The notes under the pieces are model-generated. The model worked only from the letters and a program-made list of their open reading frames with translations. It searched no databases and had not been told where the DNA came from. Shown here piece by piece: positions 24,479 through 33,506 of a stretch of DNA of 34,225 nt. The position numbers and the translations under genes were made by a program. Positions within the stretch are counted from its first letter, which is position 1; each line of letters opens with the position of its first letter. The DNA is from Lachnospiraceae bacterium. GTDB lineage: Bacteria; Bacillota; Clostridia; Lachnospirales; Lachnospiraceae. The stretch is from NCBI GenBank assembly GCA_900768755.1, contig CAAGDV010000022.1:1-34225 (forward strand), given 5' to 3'.

Positions 24479-25661
24479 GATTATCGGAAGAGTTGAAGAT
24501 AATGTAATCCATACTTACAACAGATATCAGATTGCGCTTTCAGAGGGCAGGGGCATGTATCTATATGACGTCGAGGGTAAAAAATACCTCGATTTCGGCT
24601 CGGGCATAGGAGTTTTTGCGCTCGGCTACGGCAATGAAGAGTTCAACGAGGCCGTCAAGGCACAGATTGATAAGCTTATACACACCTCCAATTATTTTTA
24701 CAATGAGCCCGCTTCATTGGCAGCCGAAAAGCTTGTGAAAGCCAGCGGCCTTTCAAAGGCTTTTTTCACTAACAGCGGCGCAGAGGCTGTCGAGGGTGCC
24801 TTAAAGCTTGTAAAAAAATATTCATCCGTAAAATATCCGGGTGAGGGAAGGTGCGAAATAATCGCAATGGAGCATTCTTTTCACGGCAGGACAATCGGCG
24901 CGCTCTCGGTTACAGGCAACGCCCATTATCGTGAAAGTTTCATGCCGCTTATGGACGGAGTTAGATATGCGGAGTATAATAACCTTGACAGCGTTAAAGC
25001 TCTGGTCAACAGCCGTACCTGCGCGGTTATCATGGAGACCGTCCAGGGTGAGGGCGGAATACGACCCGCAACCCGAGAATTCATTGAAGGCGTAAGACAG
25101 TTATGCGACGAGAACGATATACTTCTCATTCTCGATGAGATTCAGTGTGGCATGGGACGAAGCGGACAGATGTATGCATACCAGTGCTTCGGCGTTAAGC
25201 CGGATGTCCTGACGACGGCCAAGGCGCTTGGCATGGGAATACCTATCGGCGCATTCGTCGCCTCGGAGAAGGTATGTGATGTTTTGGTTGCGGGAGACCA
25301 CGGAACCACCTACGGAGGCAATCCGCTTGCATGCGCGGCAGCCTCAAAAGTATTTGATTTATACGAGAAAAACAATATTCTTTGTAATGTCAGGGAATCA
25401 GGAAGCTATCTTTTTGAACAGCTTGACAAGGTGGCAGAGGATTACGGTTTTGTTAAGGAACACAGAGGCATGGGACTTATTCAGGGTCTTGAGCTTACGA
25501 TGCCTGCCGGCAAGGTGATTTCAGAGCTTTTGGATAACGGGCTTATCACTTTTGCCGCCGGAGCCAATGTAATCAGGTTTATTCCGCCGTTGATTGTCAA
25601 AAAGGCGGAGATTGATGAGATGATTGGTATTCTCAGAGGTTGTTTTGACCGTATCGGATAA
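24462..25661 (+). CDS. argD: Acetylornithine aminotransferase
   Basis: It makes N-acetylornithine from the semialdehyde with glutamate as donor (PLP, class III aminotransferase). The 399-residue protein shows FTNSGAEAVEGALKLVKKY, FHGRTIGALSVTG, LILDEIQCGMGRSG and the PLP lysine in TTAKALGMGIPIGA. The GDHGTTYGGNPLACAAA segment is conserved. The gene overlaps argB and has AAAGGAG upstream, so it is the last arg gene of the operon. argF and carbamoyl-phosphate synthase are not in the window. Confidence 0.96.
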   Translation: MTKTDEIIGRVEDNVIHTYNRYQIALSEGRGMYLYDVEGKKYLDFGSGIGVFALGYGNEEFNEAVKAQIDKLIHTSNYFYNEPASLAAEKLVKASGLSKAFFTNSGAEAVEGALKLVKKYSSVKYPGEGRCEIIAMEHSFHGRTIGALSVTGNAHYRESFMPLMDGVRYAEYNNLDSVKALVNSRTCAVIMETVQGEGGIRPATREFIEGVRQLCDENDILLILDEIQCGMGRSGQMYAYQCFGVKPDVLTTAKALGMGIPIGAFVASEKVCDVLVAGDHGTTYGGNPLACAAASKVFDLYEKNNILCNVRESGSYLFEQLDKVAEDYGFVKEHRGMGLIQGLELTMPAGKVISELLDNGLITFAAGANVIRFIPPLIVKKAEIDEMIGILRGCFDRIG

Positions 25662-25675
25662 GTGAAAGGATTTTT

Positions 25676-26914
25676 ATGAAGAGATTTTTTTCTGTTGTTA
25701 TTGTATTTATTCTCGGATTGTCTTTGTGCGGCTGCCGCGTGGAGTACGCTACAGAGCTTACTTCGACCGAACCTACAACCGAATATGTCGAGCATTACAC
25801 GGTAAGGTTTCGGTATGACGATGCAAAATATGAGGATTATTTTAAGTATTGCGCGGATGTTTTTGAGAGGGATAATGAGAATACAGAGGTGATTCTGGAA
25901 TGTGTTTCATCTGAGAATTATGTTCAGAACATTCTTCGGGACACAACCGGAAAAGAAGTTCTTCCTGATGTATACCTTGCATCCGATTCGGATCTGGGAA
26001 GCCTGTATATGCTCGGACTTGCGCTTCCGGTCCCGGACGGGTCGGAATGGATTGGGGATGGTACTTACGGCTTTGGAGCGTTAAAGGCGTGCAGATATTC
26101 CGGCAATCTCATTGCGTATCCGCTCGGGTTTTCAACCACGGTGCTTTTGTATAACAAAGACTTTTTGACCGCGGAGACGGTTTCGGATTTTTCAAAAATA
26201 CAGGATTTTTCGGATAATGCGGATTTTGCGGGGGAGGATGTCTCGCTTGAAGGTATTTTTAAGTGCGACATCAATCAGCTCTTCCTTAATTACGGATTTA
26301 TCGGAGGAGGGATATCCGTGGGCGGAGAGTGCGGCGATGACAAGGATGCTTTTGATGTGAGCTCTGATTCTGCTGTTGCATGCGCGATGGAGTATCTTTC
26401 GGTTATTGATTATTTCAGCCTTGACAACAAATTGTCGGCTGAGGACTGTCTGGATAAATTTGTGAATGTCAGTATTCTTGCGACAATTGTCAGTACGGAT
26501 ATGCTCAAGGAACTGAAAGAAACGGAGCTCAACTACGGAATAACGGCTTTCCCCGACTATTCGGATTCCATGAAGACAGCTCCTTTGGCGATTACTTCGG
26601 CTGTTGCCGTAAATCCTTTTTCCGGCTGCAGGGACAAGGCGGCGGAGTTTGCAGAGTATGTGACCATGAAATGTGCGGACAGGCTGTATGAGATTACGGG
26701 CGTGCTGCCGGCCGCATCCGGTGTTACTTTTGACAATCCGGAGTACGCGCACATATATGACTCATATGATAAATCGGTTCCGAAGATTAAGCTGCAGTTC
26801 GGCGAGCAGGTATATGCGCTGCTTGAGATTGCACTTCACAACATAATTCTCGGAAATCCGCCAAAAGATGAACTTCAAAGCGTGGATGATTATATGATTT
26901 TGCAGATTGAATGA
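25676..26914 (+). CDS. Extracellular solute-binding lipoprotein (ABC sugar-type)
   Basis: The 412-residue protein has a lipoprotein signal ending in the lipobox LCGC with C20 as the lipidated residue. The mature part reads like a type 1 sugar/oligosaccharide binding protein: VRFRYDD...YFKYCADVFERDNENTEV..., then LPDVYLASDSDLGSLYMLGLALPVP and a C-terminal FAEYVTMKCADRLYEITGVLPA block. No permease or ATPase gene is adjacent, so it is an orphan or works with a distant transporter. It starts 14 bp after argD and may be read through from the arg operon. The ligand is unknown. Confidence 0.8.
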   Translation: MKRFFSVVIVFILGLSLCGCRVEYATELTSTEPTTEYVEHYTVRFRYDDAKYEDYFKYCADVFERDNENTEVILECVSSENYVQNILRDTTGKEVLPDVYLASDSDLGSLYMLGLALPVPDGSEWIGDGTYGFGALKACRYSGNLIAYPLGFSTTVLLYNKDFLTAETVSDFSKIQDFSDNADFAGEDVSLEGIFKCDINQLFLNYGFIGGGISVGGECGDDKDAFDVSSDSAVACAMEYLSVIDYFSLDNKLSAEDCLDKFVNVSILATIVSTDMLKELKETELNYGITAFPDYSDSMKTAPLAITSAVAVNPFSGCRDKAAEFAEYVTMKCADRLYEITGVLPAASGVTFDNPEYAHIYDSYDKSVPKIKLQFGEQVYALLEIALHNIILGNPPKDELQSVDDYMILQIE

Positions 26915-26920
26915 ATAAAT

Positions 26921-26970
26921 ACCTCCCGATTTCGTTACAATAGTAATGTAACGGTACGGGAGGTGTTTTT
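26921..26970 (+). terminator. Stem-loop that is both terminator-like and contains the next gene's ribosome binding site
   Basis: ACCTCCCG (26921-26928) pairs with CGGGAGGT (26957-26964), and inside it CGTTACA (26933-26939) pairs with TGTAACG (26947-26953). A T6 run follows. The 3' arm GGGAGGT is also the Shine-Dalgarno of the small membrane protein starting at 26972. It can therefore end the lipoprotein transcript and, when read through, hide the ribosome binding site. Confidence 0.65.
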
Positions 26971-26971
26971 T

Positions 26972-27418
26972 ATGTGGGGAATATTGATTGCTTTGCTGTC
27001 GGGACTTTTAATGAGCGTGCAGGGCGTGATGAATACCGGGGTCACGAAACAGACAAGTATCTGGGTATCTGCGGGATTTGTACAGCTGTCAGCGTTTATA
27101 GTGTGTACAGTTGCGTGGCTCTGCACGGGCAGACAGAACATATCCGCACTCTTAAAGGTGTCGCCGAAATACATGCTTCTGGGAGGCATTATCGGAGCGT
27201 TCATTACGATAACGGTCATTAAGAGCATGGAGCTTCTGGGGCCCGCAAAGGCTGTTCTTCTAATTGTTGTGATGCAGATAATAAGCGCATATCTCATTGA
27301 ACTCTTTGGAATACTCGGAACTGAGAAAACAGAGTTTAAGTTAGGAAAATTAATAGGCGCAGTCGTATGTATTATAGGTATTATCATTTTTTTCATGACA
27401 GGCAAAGAAAACAGTTGA
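26972..27418 (+). CDS. Small DMT-superfamily membrane protein (YdcZ/DUF606-like)
   Basis: This 148-residue protein has five membrane helices (WGILIALLSGLLMSVQGVMN at the start, then about 33-52, 65-85, 92-115 and 125-143). Sequence marks such as GVMNTGVTKQTS and MELLGPAKAVLLIVVMQIISA match the YdcZ family of half-size drug/metabolite transporter proteins, which probably work as dimers. ATG 26972 follows GGGAGGT and a T-run, so translation may depend on opening the hairpin at 26921-26964. The substrate is unknown. Confidence 0.85.
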   Translation: MWGILIALLSGLLMSVQGVMNTGVTKQTSIWVSAGFVQLSAFIVCTVAWLCTGRQNISALLKVSPKYMLLGGIIGAFITITVIKSMELLGPAKAVLLIVVMQIISAYLIELFGILGTEKTEFKLGKLIGAVVCIIGIIIFFMTGKENS

Positions 27419-27443
27419 ATTTGGGACGGGTTTTTATTAAAAT
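27415..27443 (+). promoter_or_regulatory. Candidate promoter of the comEA-regulatory cluster
   Basis: TTGAAT (27415-27420), a 17-bp spacer and TAAAAT (27438-27443), overlapping the end of the YdcZ-like gene. comEA begins 45 bp downstream. A short hairpin, CCTTAT/ATAAGG, just before the start includes part of the Shine-Dalgarno. Confidence 0.55.
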
Positions 27444-27487
27444 AAAAGTACGCATTAGGGGCCTTATTCTGTCGGATAAGGAGATTT

Positions 27488-28069
27488 ATGCATAAGAGAA
27501 CAATATTATATTTAGTTGCGGGGATCATTACGCTTCTTGCCGGTGTATTCTGTGCCGTGCGGGGAGTTGGACCCTTTGACAGTAATGTGACCGGAACTTT
27601 TGATTCTTCTGAGAATGATCGTACGCAGTCGGATACCACATCGGTTTTACCCACACCGGAAGAGAAGTTGTGCATATACATATGCGGTGCTGTGAATGTG
27701 CCGGGGGTGTATTATCTGAGTCCCGGTTCGCGCGTATGTGATGCACTTGACGCCGCAGGCGGGGCAACCGATGAAGCATTGCTTAATGTGATTAATCTCG
27801 CGGATTATGTCTGCGACGGGCAGAAGGTCTACGTGCCTTGTGCCGATGATACCGCTGCCGGGATTAATCAGGATGACGGATATGTCAACATCAATACTGC
27901 CGGAGTTTCGGAGCTTGTAACGCTTCCCGGAATCGGGGAGAGCAGGGCGAAGGACATTATTGCTTATCGGACACAGAACGGACCGTTTGCGTCAATAGAG
28001 GATATAATGAAGGTGCCGGGTATTAAAGAGGCAGCTTTTGGCAAGATTAAAGACATGATATGTACATAG
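27488..28069 (+). CDS. comEA: ComEA-type DNA-binding competence protein
   Basis: It probably binds incoming DNA outside the membrane during natural uptake. The 193-residue protein has an N-terminal membrane anchor (about 5-24), a polar linker and an SLBB domain at about 60-118 (IYICGAVNVPGVYYLSPGSRV). A helix-hairpin-helix domain at 131-192 (YVNINTAGVSELVTLPGIG, then FASIEDIMKVPGI) completes the classic ComEA order. AAGGAG precedes ATG 27488. ComEC, the channel partner, is encoded 3 kb downstream on the same strand, with a two-component system between them. Confidence 0.92.
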   Translation: MHKRTILYLVAGIITLLAGVFCAVRGVGPFDSNVTGTFDSSENDRTQSDTTSVLPTPEEKLCIYICGAVNVPGVYYLSPGSRVCDALDAAGGATDEALLNVINLADYVCDGQKVYVPCADDTAAGINQDDGYVNINTAGVSELVTLPGIGESRAKDIIAYRTQNGPFASIEDIMKVPGIKEAAFGKIKDMICT

Positions 28070-28086
28070 GTGTACAGAGGGGAATA

Positions 28087-28779
28087 ATGAGCAGAGTTTT
28101 AGTTGTTGATGATGAGAAGACAATCGTTAAAGGATTACAGTTCAGTCTGGCAAGGGACGGAATGACCGTGGATTGCGCGTACGACGGGGAGATGGCACTT
28201 GAGTATGCGCGCAATAATGAGTATGATATGGTGCTTCTTGATGTCATGCTTCCGAATGTCAATGGAATGGAAGTGTGTCAGAAGATAAGGGAGTTTTCCG
28301 ATATGCCTATTATTATGCTGACAGCCAAGGGCGATGATATGGACAAGATAATGGGCTTAGACTGCGGCGCAGATGACTATATTACCAAGCCCTTCAACAT
28401 TCTTGAGGTGAAAGCGCGTATGAAGGCAATAATGAGAAGAATCGGAAGTACGGCATCCGAATCAAAATCCGTATCGCGCAATGTCATTTCCATAAGCGGG
28501 CTGACGCTTGATAAGAATCTGCACCAGCTTCGGGTAAAGGACAGATATATCAACCTTACCTCTAAGGAGTTCGAGGTTATGCAGCTTCTTATGACCAATC
28601 CCAACAAAGTTTACTCACGCGATGAACTTTTAAAGATTGTCTGGGGAAGTGAATATCCGGGAGATGCAAGAACGGTTGACGTTCATATCAGAAGACTGCG
28701 AGAGAAGATTGAGGATAATCCTTCGGAACCGCAGTATATCCAGACCAAATGGGGTGCGGGATACTATCTTGGCACATAG
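28087..28779 (+). CDS. Response regulator, OmpR/PhoB family
   Basis: The 230-residue protein has a receiver domain (1-118) with acidic pocket D8-D9, phosphorylation site D52 in LLDVMLPNVNG, T in MLTAKGDD and K in YITKPFN. The C-terminal winged-helix DNA-binding domain spans about 135-228 (LTSKEFEVMQLLMTNPNKVYSRDELL and RTVDVHIRRLREKI, quoted in part). ATG 28087 follows GAGGGG; a longer frame from 28060 would overlap comEA. The kinase gene starts 14 bp downstream. With the kinase and GerMN lipoprotein it forms a three-gene signalling unit. Confidence 0.95.
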   Translation: MSRVLVVDDEKTIVKGLQFSLARDGMTVDCAYDGEMALEYARNNEYDMVLLDVMLPNVNGMEVCQKIREFSDMPIIMLTAKGDDMDKIMGLDCGADDYITKPFNILEVKARMKAIMRRIGSTASESKSVSRNVISISGLTLDKNLHQLRVKDRYINLTSKEFEVMQLLMTNPNKVYSRDELLKIVWGSEYPGDARTVDVHIRRLREKIEDNPSEPQYIQTKWGAGYYLGT

Positions 28780-28793
28780 ATAAGAGGTTAGCA

Positions 28794-30266
28794 ATGCGTT
28801 CAGATAATACCACTAAAACTTTAAAAGAGTTTTTCGGCTTTTTTAAATTCCGAAGCTTAAGATTTCTTTTGATTCTTTTGATTCTGATATGCGGTATCCT
28901 GCCGGTGTTTCTTTCCGGCAGGATTTATATCAGCAGCCAGAGCCGCAGGCAGCTCCACAAGCTTATCATATCCGTTCAGGGACAGTGCAGCCTCATTGCT
29001 GCGGATATCGCCAAGTATTCATATATGACGGACCATAATATTGATTTTATCAATGCCGAGATTGAGCAGCTTATCTCGCAATATTCGGCGAGGGTTATTA
29101 TTGTTGACAATAATTTCAAAATAATTAAGGATACATATTCTATTTCCGAAGGAAAATATTATATTACCCGCAATGTGATTAATGCAGCTAAGGGGTCATC
29201 GGGCGTAGATTCGGATGTTTTGGAGGGTTTTGCCGACATAACGATACCAATTTATGCGGATGAGACTTCGGATATAATCGGAGTGTTTAACATTACGATA
29301 ACGGACATGGGTATCAAGGAGGATATGGAGTACCGCACAAAGCTTTCAATATCGGTTTTGACCGTTGTATCGTTAATAATGCTTGTAATTGCTTTTATAG
29401 CATCGCATTTCATCGTCAGACCGCTCAACAGGCTTTCAGAGTCTGTGAGGCATCTTGCAATGGGATCGAAAAACGCCCATGTCGAGAAAAGGACACTTTA
29501 TGAGTACGATGAGGTTGCGCAGGCTGTCAATGATATGCTTGACCGTATGCAGTCCCTTGACGAGTCAAGAGAGATGTTTGTGTCCAATGTGTCGCATGAA
29601 CTTAAGACTCCAATGACGTCTATTAAAGTTCTTGCTGATTCAATTGTCAACGAAGAGGATGTCCCTATTGAGATATACAGGGAGTTTATGGACGACATAG
29701 TCAAGGAGATTGACCGTGAGAACAAAATCATTAACGACCTGCTCACACTCGTTAAGGTCGACCGCGCCGAAGCGGAGTTAAATATTTCAACCGTCAATGT
29801 CAACGAACTGGTGGAGCTTGTTTTAAAGCGGCTTAAGCCGATTGCTGCCCAGCGTAACATTGAACTTGTGCTGGAGAGCTTCAGACCTGTGGCGGCAGAG
29901 ATTGACGAAGTCAAGTTTACACTCGCAATCAATAACCTCGTAGAAAACGCAATAAAATATAACAGAAACGACGGCTGGGTACACGTGTCCATAAACGCCA
30001 ACCACAAATACTTTTTTATAAAGGTTGAGGATTCCGGTATCGGAATTCCGGCAGACTGTACGGAGAAAATATTTGACAGATTTTACCGAGTGGACAAAGC
30101 ACGTTCAAGGCAGACCGGAGGCACCGGACTCGGACTTGCAATCGTAAAAAGCGTCATTCTTATGCACAAAGGAAGCATAAAGCTTTACAGCAGGGAGGAC
30201 GAGGGAACCACCTTTACCGTACGTGTACCGATGTATAATAATAAATCACAAGGAGATGTACAATGA
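28794..30266 (+). CDS. Sensor histidine kinase
   Basis: The 490-residue membrane kinase has a first membrane helix at about 22-42 and an extracellular sensor of about 140 residues (PAS/Cache-like pattern VIIVDNNFKIIKDT). A second membrane helix (184-206) and a HAMP linker (207-258) follow. The HisKA site H268 lies in SNVSHELKTPMTSIK, and the HATPase domain has N (NNLVENAIKYN), G1 (DSGIGIP) and G2 (GGTGLGLAIVK) boxes. ATG 28794 follows AAGAGG. Its stop overlaps the next gene's start (ATGA), coupling it to the GerMN lipoprotein. It is probably the partner of the preceding OmpR-type regulator. Confidence 0.95.
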   Translation: MRSDNTTKTLKEFFGFFKFRSLRFLLILLILICGILPVFLSGRIYISSQSRRQLHKLIISVQGQCSLIAADIAKYSYMTDHNIDFINAEIEQLISQYSARVIIVDNNFKIIKDTYSISEGKYYITRNVINAAKGSSGVDSDVLEGFADITIPIYADETSDIIGVFNITITDMGIKEDMEYRTKLSISVLTVVSLIMLVIAFIASHFIVRPLNRLSESVRHLAMGSKNAHVEKRTLYEYDEVAQAVNDMLDRMQSLDESREMFVSNVSHELKTPMTSIKVLADSIVNEEDVPIEIYREFMDDIVKEIDRENKIINDLLTLVKVDRAEAELNISTVNVNELVELVLKRLKPIAAQRNIELVLESFRPVAAEIDEVKFTLAINNLVENAIKYNRNDGWVHVSINANHKYFFIKVEDSGIGIPADCTEKIFDRFYRVDKARSRQTGGTGLGLAIVKSVILMHKGSIKLYSREDEGTTFTVRVPMYNNKSQGDVQ

Positions 30267-31213
30267 GAAAAAGGATTTTTGTTATGTTATGCGCTCTGTG
30301 CACTGCTTTGTGTTTTGGAGGCTGTGCACAGAAAAATAATACGGAGACGGAGACACTCGGGGAGAATGTGTATCGGGTGTATTTCATAAACTCTGAGAAG
30401 AATGAGTTATTGTCGCACACTGTGGAGATTACTGCCGGAGACGATGAGACGGTAATATACAAGTTATGCAGCGCGCTTAAGGAGCCAAGGTGGGGAAGCG
30501 GGGAGATAAGTGTGTTCAACGGCAACGTTCAGCTCAATAATTTTATTATTAATGACCGGGTGCTCCAATTGTATTTTTCGGATGACTATTATTCCATGAA
30601 CAACATTACCGAGATAATGTTTCGGAGTGCGATAGTTAAGACGGTATCGCAGATTTCGTCGATAGATTATGTTATGTTCTATGTTGCGGACCAGCCGCTC
30701 AAGAATCAGTCGGGCAGTCTGGTCGGCCTTATGAACGGAAGCTCTTTTATCAATGATGTCGAGGACGAACTTGAATCGGTCAAGTGGATTGACACGACGC
30801 TGTATTACGCCGACTCAACCGGGACCTTGCTCTGCGGTGAAAAGATTCAGCTGGCATATACGCAGGGAACGCCGATTGAGCAGGTTATCGTCGAGAAGCT
30901 TATCAAGGGCTCAGATCTTAGCGAGTGCCGCAACGCCGTGTCGTCGTCCGTGAAGATTCTGGGAGTGAATATTAAGGACAGCGTATGTTATGTCAATTTT
31001 GACGGAGAATTCCTTTCCGGAGTGGTGGATGTTAGCCCTGAAGTCACAATATATTCAATCGTCAACTCCCTCTGCGAGTTAAAAAATGTCAATAAAGTCC
31101 AGATACTGGTGAACGGAAGCTATGACTGCGTATTCCGTGACACCTTCAACTTATCTTCAGCTTATGAGCGCAATCTTGACCTGATTTCCCAGGTGTATGT
31201 GAATCTAAATTAG
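30263..31213 (+). CDS. GerMN-domain lipoprotein
   Basis: The 316-residue lipoprotein has a signal peptide ending FGGC with C21 lipidated. It contains two GerMN-type domains, roughly 36-150 (VYRVYFINSEKNELLSHTV onward) and 175-310 (TTLYYADSTGTLLCGEKIQL onward, with VCYVNFDGEFLSG). GerMN domains occur in spore-germination GerM and in actinobacterial LpqB, partner of the MtrAB two-component system. The start overlaps the kinase stop by four bases with AAGGAGAT upstream, so the lipoprotein probably modulates the kinase from outside the cell. This role is inferred from the arrangement. Confidence 0.88.
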   Translation: MRKRIFVMLCALCTALCFGGCAQKNNTETETLGENVYRVYFINSEKNELLSHTVEITAGDDETVIYKLCSALKEPRWGSGEISVFNGNVQLNNFIINDRVLQLYFSDDYYSMNNITEIMFRSAIVKTVSQISSIDYVMFYVADQPLKNQSGSLVGLMNGSSFINDVEDELESVKWIDTTLYYADSTGTLLCGEKIQLAYTQGTPIEQVIVEKLIKGSDLSECRNAVSSSVKILGVNIKDSVCYVNFDGEFLSGVVDVSPEVTIYSIVNSLCELKNVNKVQILVNGSYDCVFRDTFNLSSAYERNLDLISQVYVNLN

Positions 31214-31229
31214 AAAGGCGTGATGTTCA

Positions 31230-33506
31230 ATTAAAAGACCGCTTGTCGGGGCTGCCGTTCTTGCCATAATTGCATGTATTGCAGGCAGGAACGGTATCTC
31301 CTTGTATTTGTTTGTTTCAACTTTTATTTTTCTTACGATAATCTTAATTATCAATATTCTTTGCAGAAAGATTTCCGTATTTTATCTCTTTTATTCAGTT
31401 GTTTTCCTGATTTTCTTTATCTGTGGCAGGCAGTCGATTATGCAGAGCGGATTAATGCGGCAGCTAAACACAGAAGGCGCTGTAACCTGCTCCATAGAAG
31501 GAAAAGTTGACAAAACGATTCCATCGGATTACGGCTACAGGATTTTTTTGTCAAAAGTCCGGGCAAATGATTATGGCTCTGTCGAAAATTGCATTGTATA
31601 TTCGGATTCCTTGGCGGAACGCGGAAGCACAATCCGGGCGGAGGGCACCGCAAAACCAATCAAAAGTGCCACTAACCCCGGCGAATTTGACCTTGCAAAA
31701 TATTATGAAAAACAGAAAATCGGCTATTTCTTTTACTCTGATTCATTGTTGGTGACAGTCCCTAACCAAAATCCGCTCATTGCAATTACAAATACCGTCT
31801 CTGTGCGTATTGAAAAATCGGTCAGTTCAATCTGCAATGAGCCGTACGCTTCAACAATCTGCGCAATACTCCTGGGCAGAAAAGACCTGCTTGATGAGGA
31901 TATCTACGGGCTTTTTTCAGCATGCGGAATCGGGCATATTCTGGCAATATCGGGGCTTCACATATCAATGCTCGGAATAAGTCTTTACAGACTGTTAAAA
32001 AGACTGGGACGCGGCGATTTTTTTTCGATGGCGGTCGGAGTGACGGTGATAATCATGTACGGCATAATGACCGGCAATGCAACGTCAACTGTCCGGGCAA
32101 CCATCATGTATGCCGCACTCGTTACGGCAAACATCTATAACCGGACATATGACATGCTAAGCGCTGCCTCACTTGCGGCAATAATCATGGCAATCCGGAA
32201 TCCCGCAGTGGTGGAGAGCAGTGCGTTCATCCTGTCCTACACGGCGGTGCTCGGCGTGTGCGTGGTCAGCCGGGTCATATGTGACACCTTAAGACCGCGC
32301 AAAAAAATATTGAACGCGTTACTTGTGAGCGTGTCGATTCAGCTGTCCACCGTCCCTGTAATAATGTATTACTATTATGAAGTTCCGGTGCTGGCGGTGT
32401 TTCTTAATCTTATTGTCATACCGCTCATGTCTGTTCTCATGTACAGCTCGCTGGCAGGAAGCGTTCTTGGACTTGTCAGCGTTAATCTGGGGAAAATAGC
32501 AATAATCCCTGCTGTGGCAATCCTGAAAGTATATGAAATCCTTTGCACATTCAGCCTCAAAATACCATGGGCACGTTTCGTGTCCGGAAAACCGCAACTC
32601 TGGAGAATTGCAATATATTATGCGATACTCGGAGCAATTCTTTTGGTGATGTATTTAATAAAAAAAAGATGGTTTGCGTCGCTTATTATTTTGCCCTGCC
32701 TCTTTATTTTTATCCGAATCTCCGACAAATCCCGCATTGTTTTTCTCGATGTAGGACAGGGCGATGGCATATACATAGCCGCATCCGACGGCACCAAAAT
32801 CTTAATGGACTGCGGAAGCAGCGACCGAAAAAATCTCTACGAAAATATTCTTGAGCCTTTTTTGTTTTCGTCAGGCGTGGACCGGCTGGACTATATCATC
32901 GTCACGCACCCCGATACGGACCACATAAGCGGTATAATTGAACTGCTTTCTCAAAAGCGCATCCGGGCGGACACCCTGTGCCTTCCGTACACCCTTAACA
33001 AAGATGAGAAATATATTGAACTTGAGACCGCAGCGGCTGCACGCGGGATGCACATAGAGTATCTTTGTGAAGGCAAGGAAATCAGATTAAAAGAAACTGT
33101 TCTGACCTGCCTGCATCCTTTTACGGACAACTCAGGAACCGATTCCAACGGAATGTCCATTGTTATGTCCCTGAAACAGGGCAATTTCAGCGCTCTTTTT
33201 ACCGGAGACCTGCCGGGCGCATCCGATGAAGCTGTAATCCGCGTGCTGTCGTTTTCTTCTTTCGATATTCTCAAAGTCGCGCACCACGGCTCGAAAAATT
33301 CATCATCATCCGATTTCCTTAACGCAGTCAGCCCGCAATATGCGGTGGTATCGTGCGGTGAGGGGAACCGATATGGACATCCGCACAATGAGACCATAGA
33401 AAGACTTGAAGCCGCAGGAAGCAGGATTTTAAGAACGGATGAGCATGGTGCCATAATGTTGTCAATTTCACCTTCCGGGAAATTGGAGGGGAAATGGTAT
33501 CGATAA
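31230..33506 (+). CDS. comEC: ComEC/Rec2 DNA uptake channel, start codon uncertain
   Basis: It forms the membrane channel for single-stranded DNA during transformation. The protein has an N-terminal membrane domain, the competence core (ILLGRKDLLDEDIYGLFSACGIGHILAISGLHI, quoted in part) with many helices, and a C-terminal metallo-beta-lactamase-like domain with FLDVGQGDG, THPDTDHISG, FTGDL and AHHGSKNSS. Reading back, the frame continues from TTG 31302 to residues KRPLVGAAVLAIIACIAG, the normal ComEC N-terminus. The only codon before them is ATT at 31230, three codons after a stop. ATG 31223 begins an out-of-frame ATG-TTC-AAT-TAA. So it may use ATT, start at TTG 31302 without the first helix, or carry a one-base insertion. 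Confidence 0.88.
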   Translation: MKRPLVGAAVLAIIACIAGRNGISLYLFVSTFIFLTIILIINILCRKISVFYLFYSVVFLIFFICGRQSIMQSGLMRQLNTEGAVTCSIEGKVDKTIPSDYGYRIFLSKVRANDYGSVENCIVYSDSLAERGSTIRAEGTAKPIKSATNPGEFDLAKYYEKQKIGYFFYSDSLLVTVPNQNPLIAITNTVSVRIEKSVSSICNEPYASTICAILLGRKDLLDEDIYGLFSACGIGHILAISGLHISMLGISLYRLLKRLGRGDFFSMAVGVTVIIMYGIMTGNATSTVRATIMYAALVTANIYNRTYDMLSAASLAAIIMAIRNPAVVESSAFILSYTAVLGVCVVSRVICDTLRPRKKILNALLVSVSIQLSTVPVIMYYYYEVPVLAVFLNLIVIPLMSVLMYSSLAGSVLGLVSVNLGKIAIIPAVAILKVYEILCTFSLKIPWARFVSGKPQLWRIAIYYAILGAILLVMYLIKKRWFASLIILPCLFIFIRISDKSRIVFLDVGQGDGIYIAASDGTKILMDCGSSDRKNLYENILEPFLFSSGVDRLDYIIVTHPDTDHISGIIELLSQKRIRADTLCLPYTLNKDEKYIELETAAAARGMHIEYLCEGKEIRLKETVLTCLHPFTDNSGTDSNGMSIVMSLKQGNFSALFTGDLPGASDEAVIRVLSFSSFDILKVAHHGSKNSSSSDFLNAVSPQYAVVSCGEGNRYGHPHNETIERLEAAGSRILRTDEHGAIMLSISPSGKLEGKWYR

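Noticed and set aside
26935..27681. 248-residue minus-strand ORF
   Set aside because: It is the reverse shadow of the YdcZ-like gene and the comEA start; the plus-strand genes have proper ribosome binding sites and family motifs.
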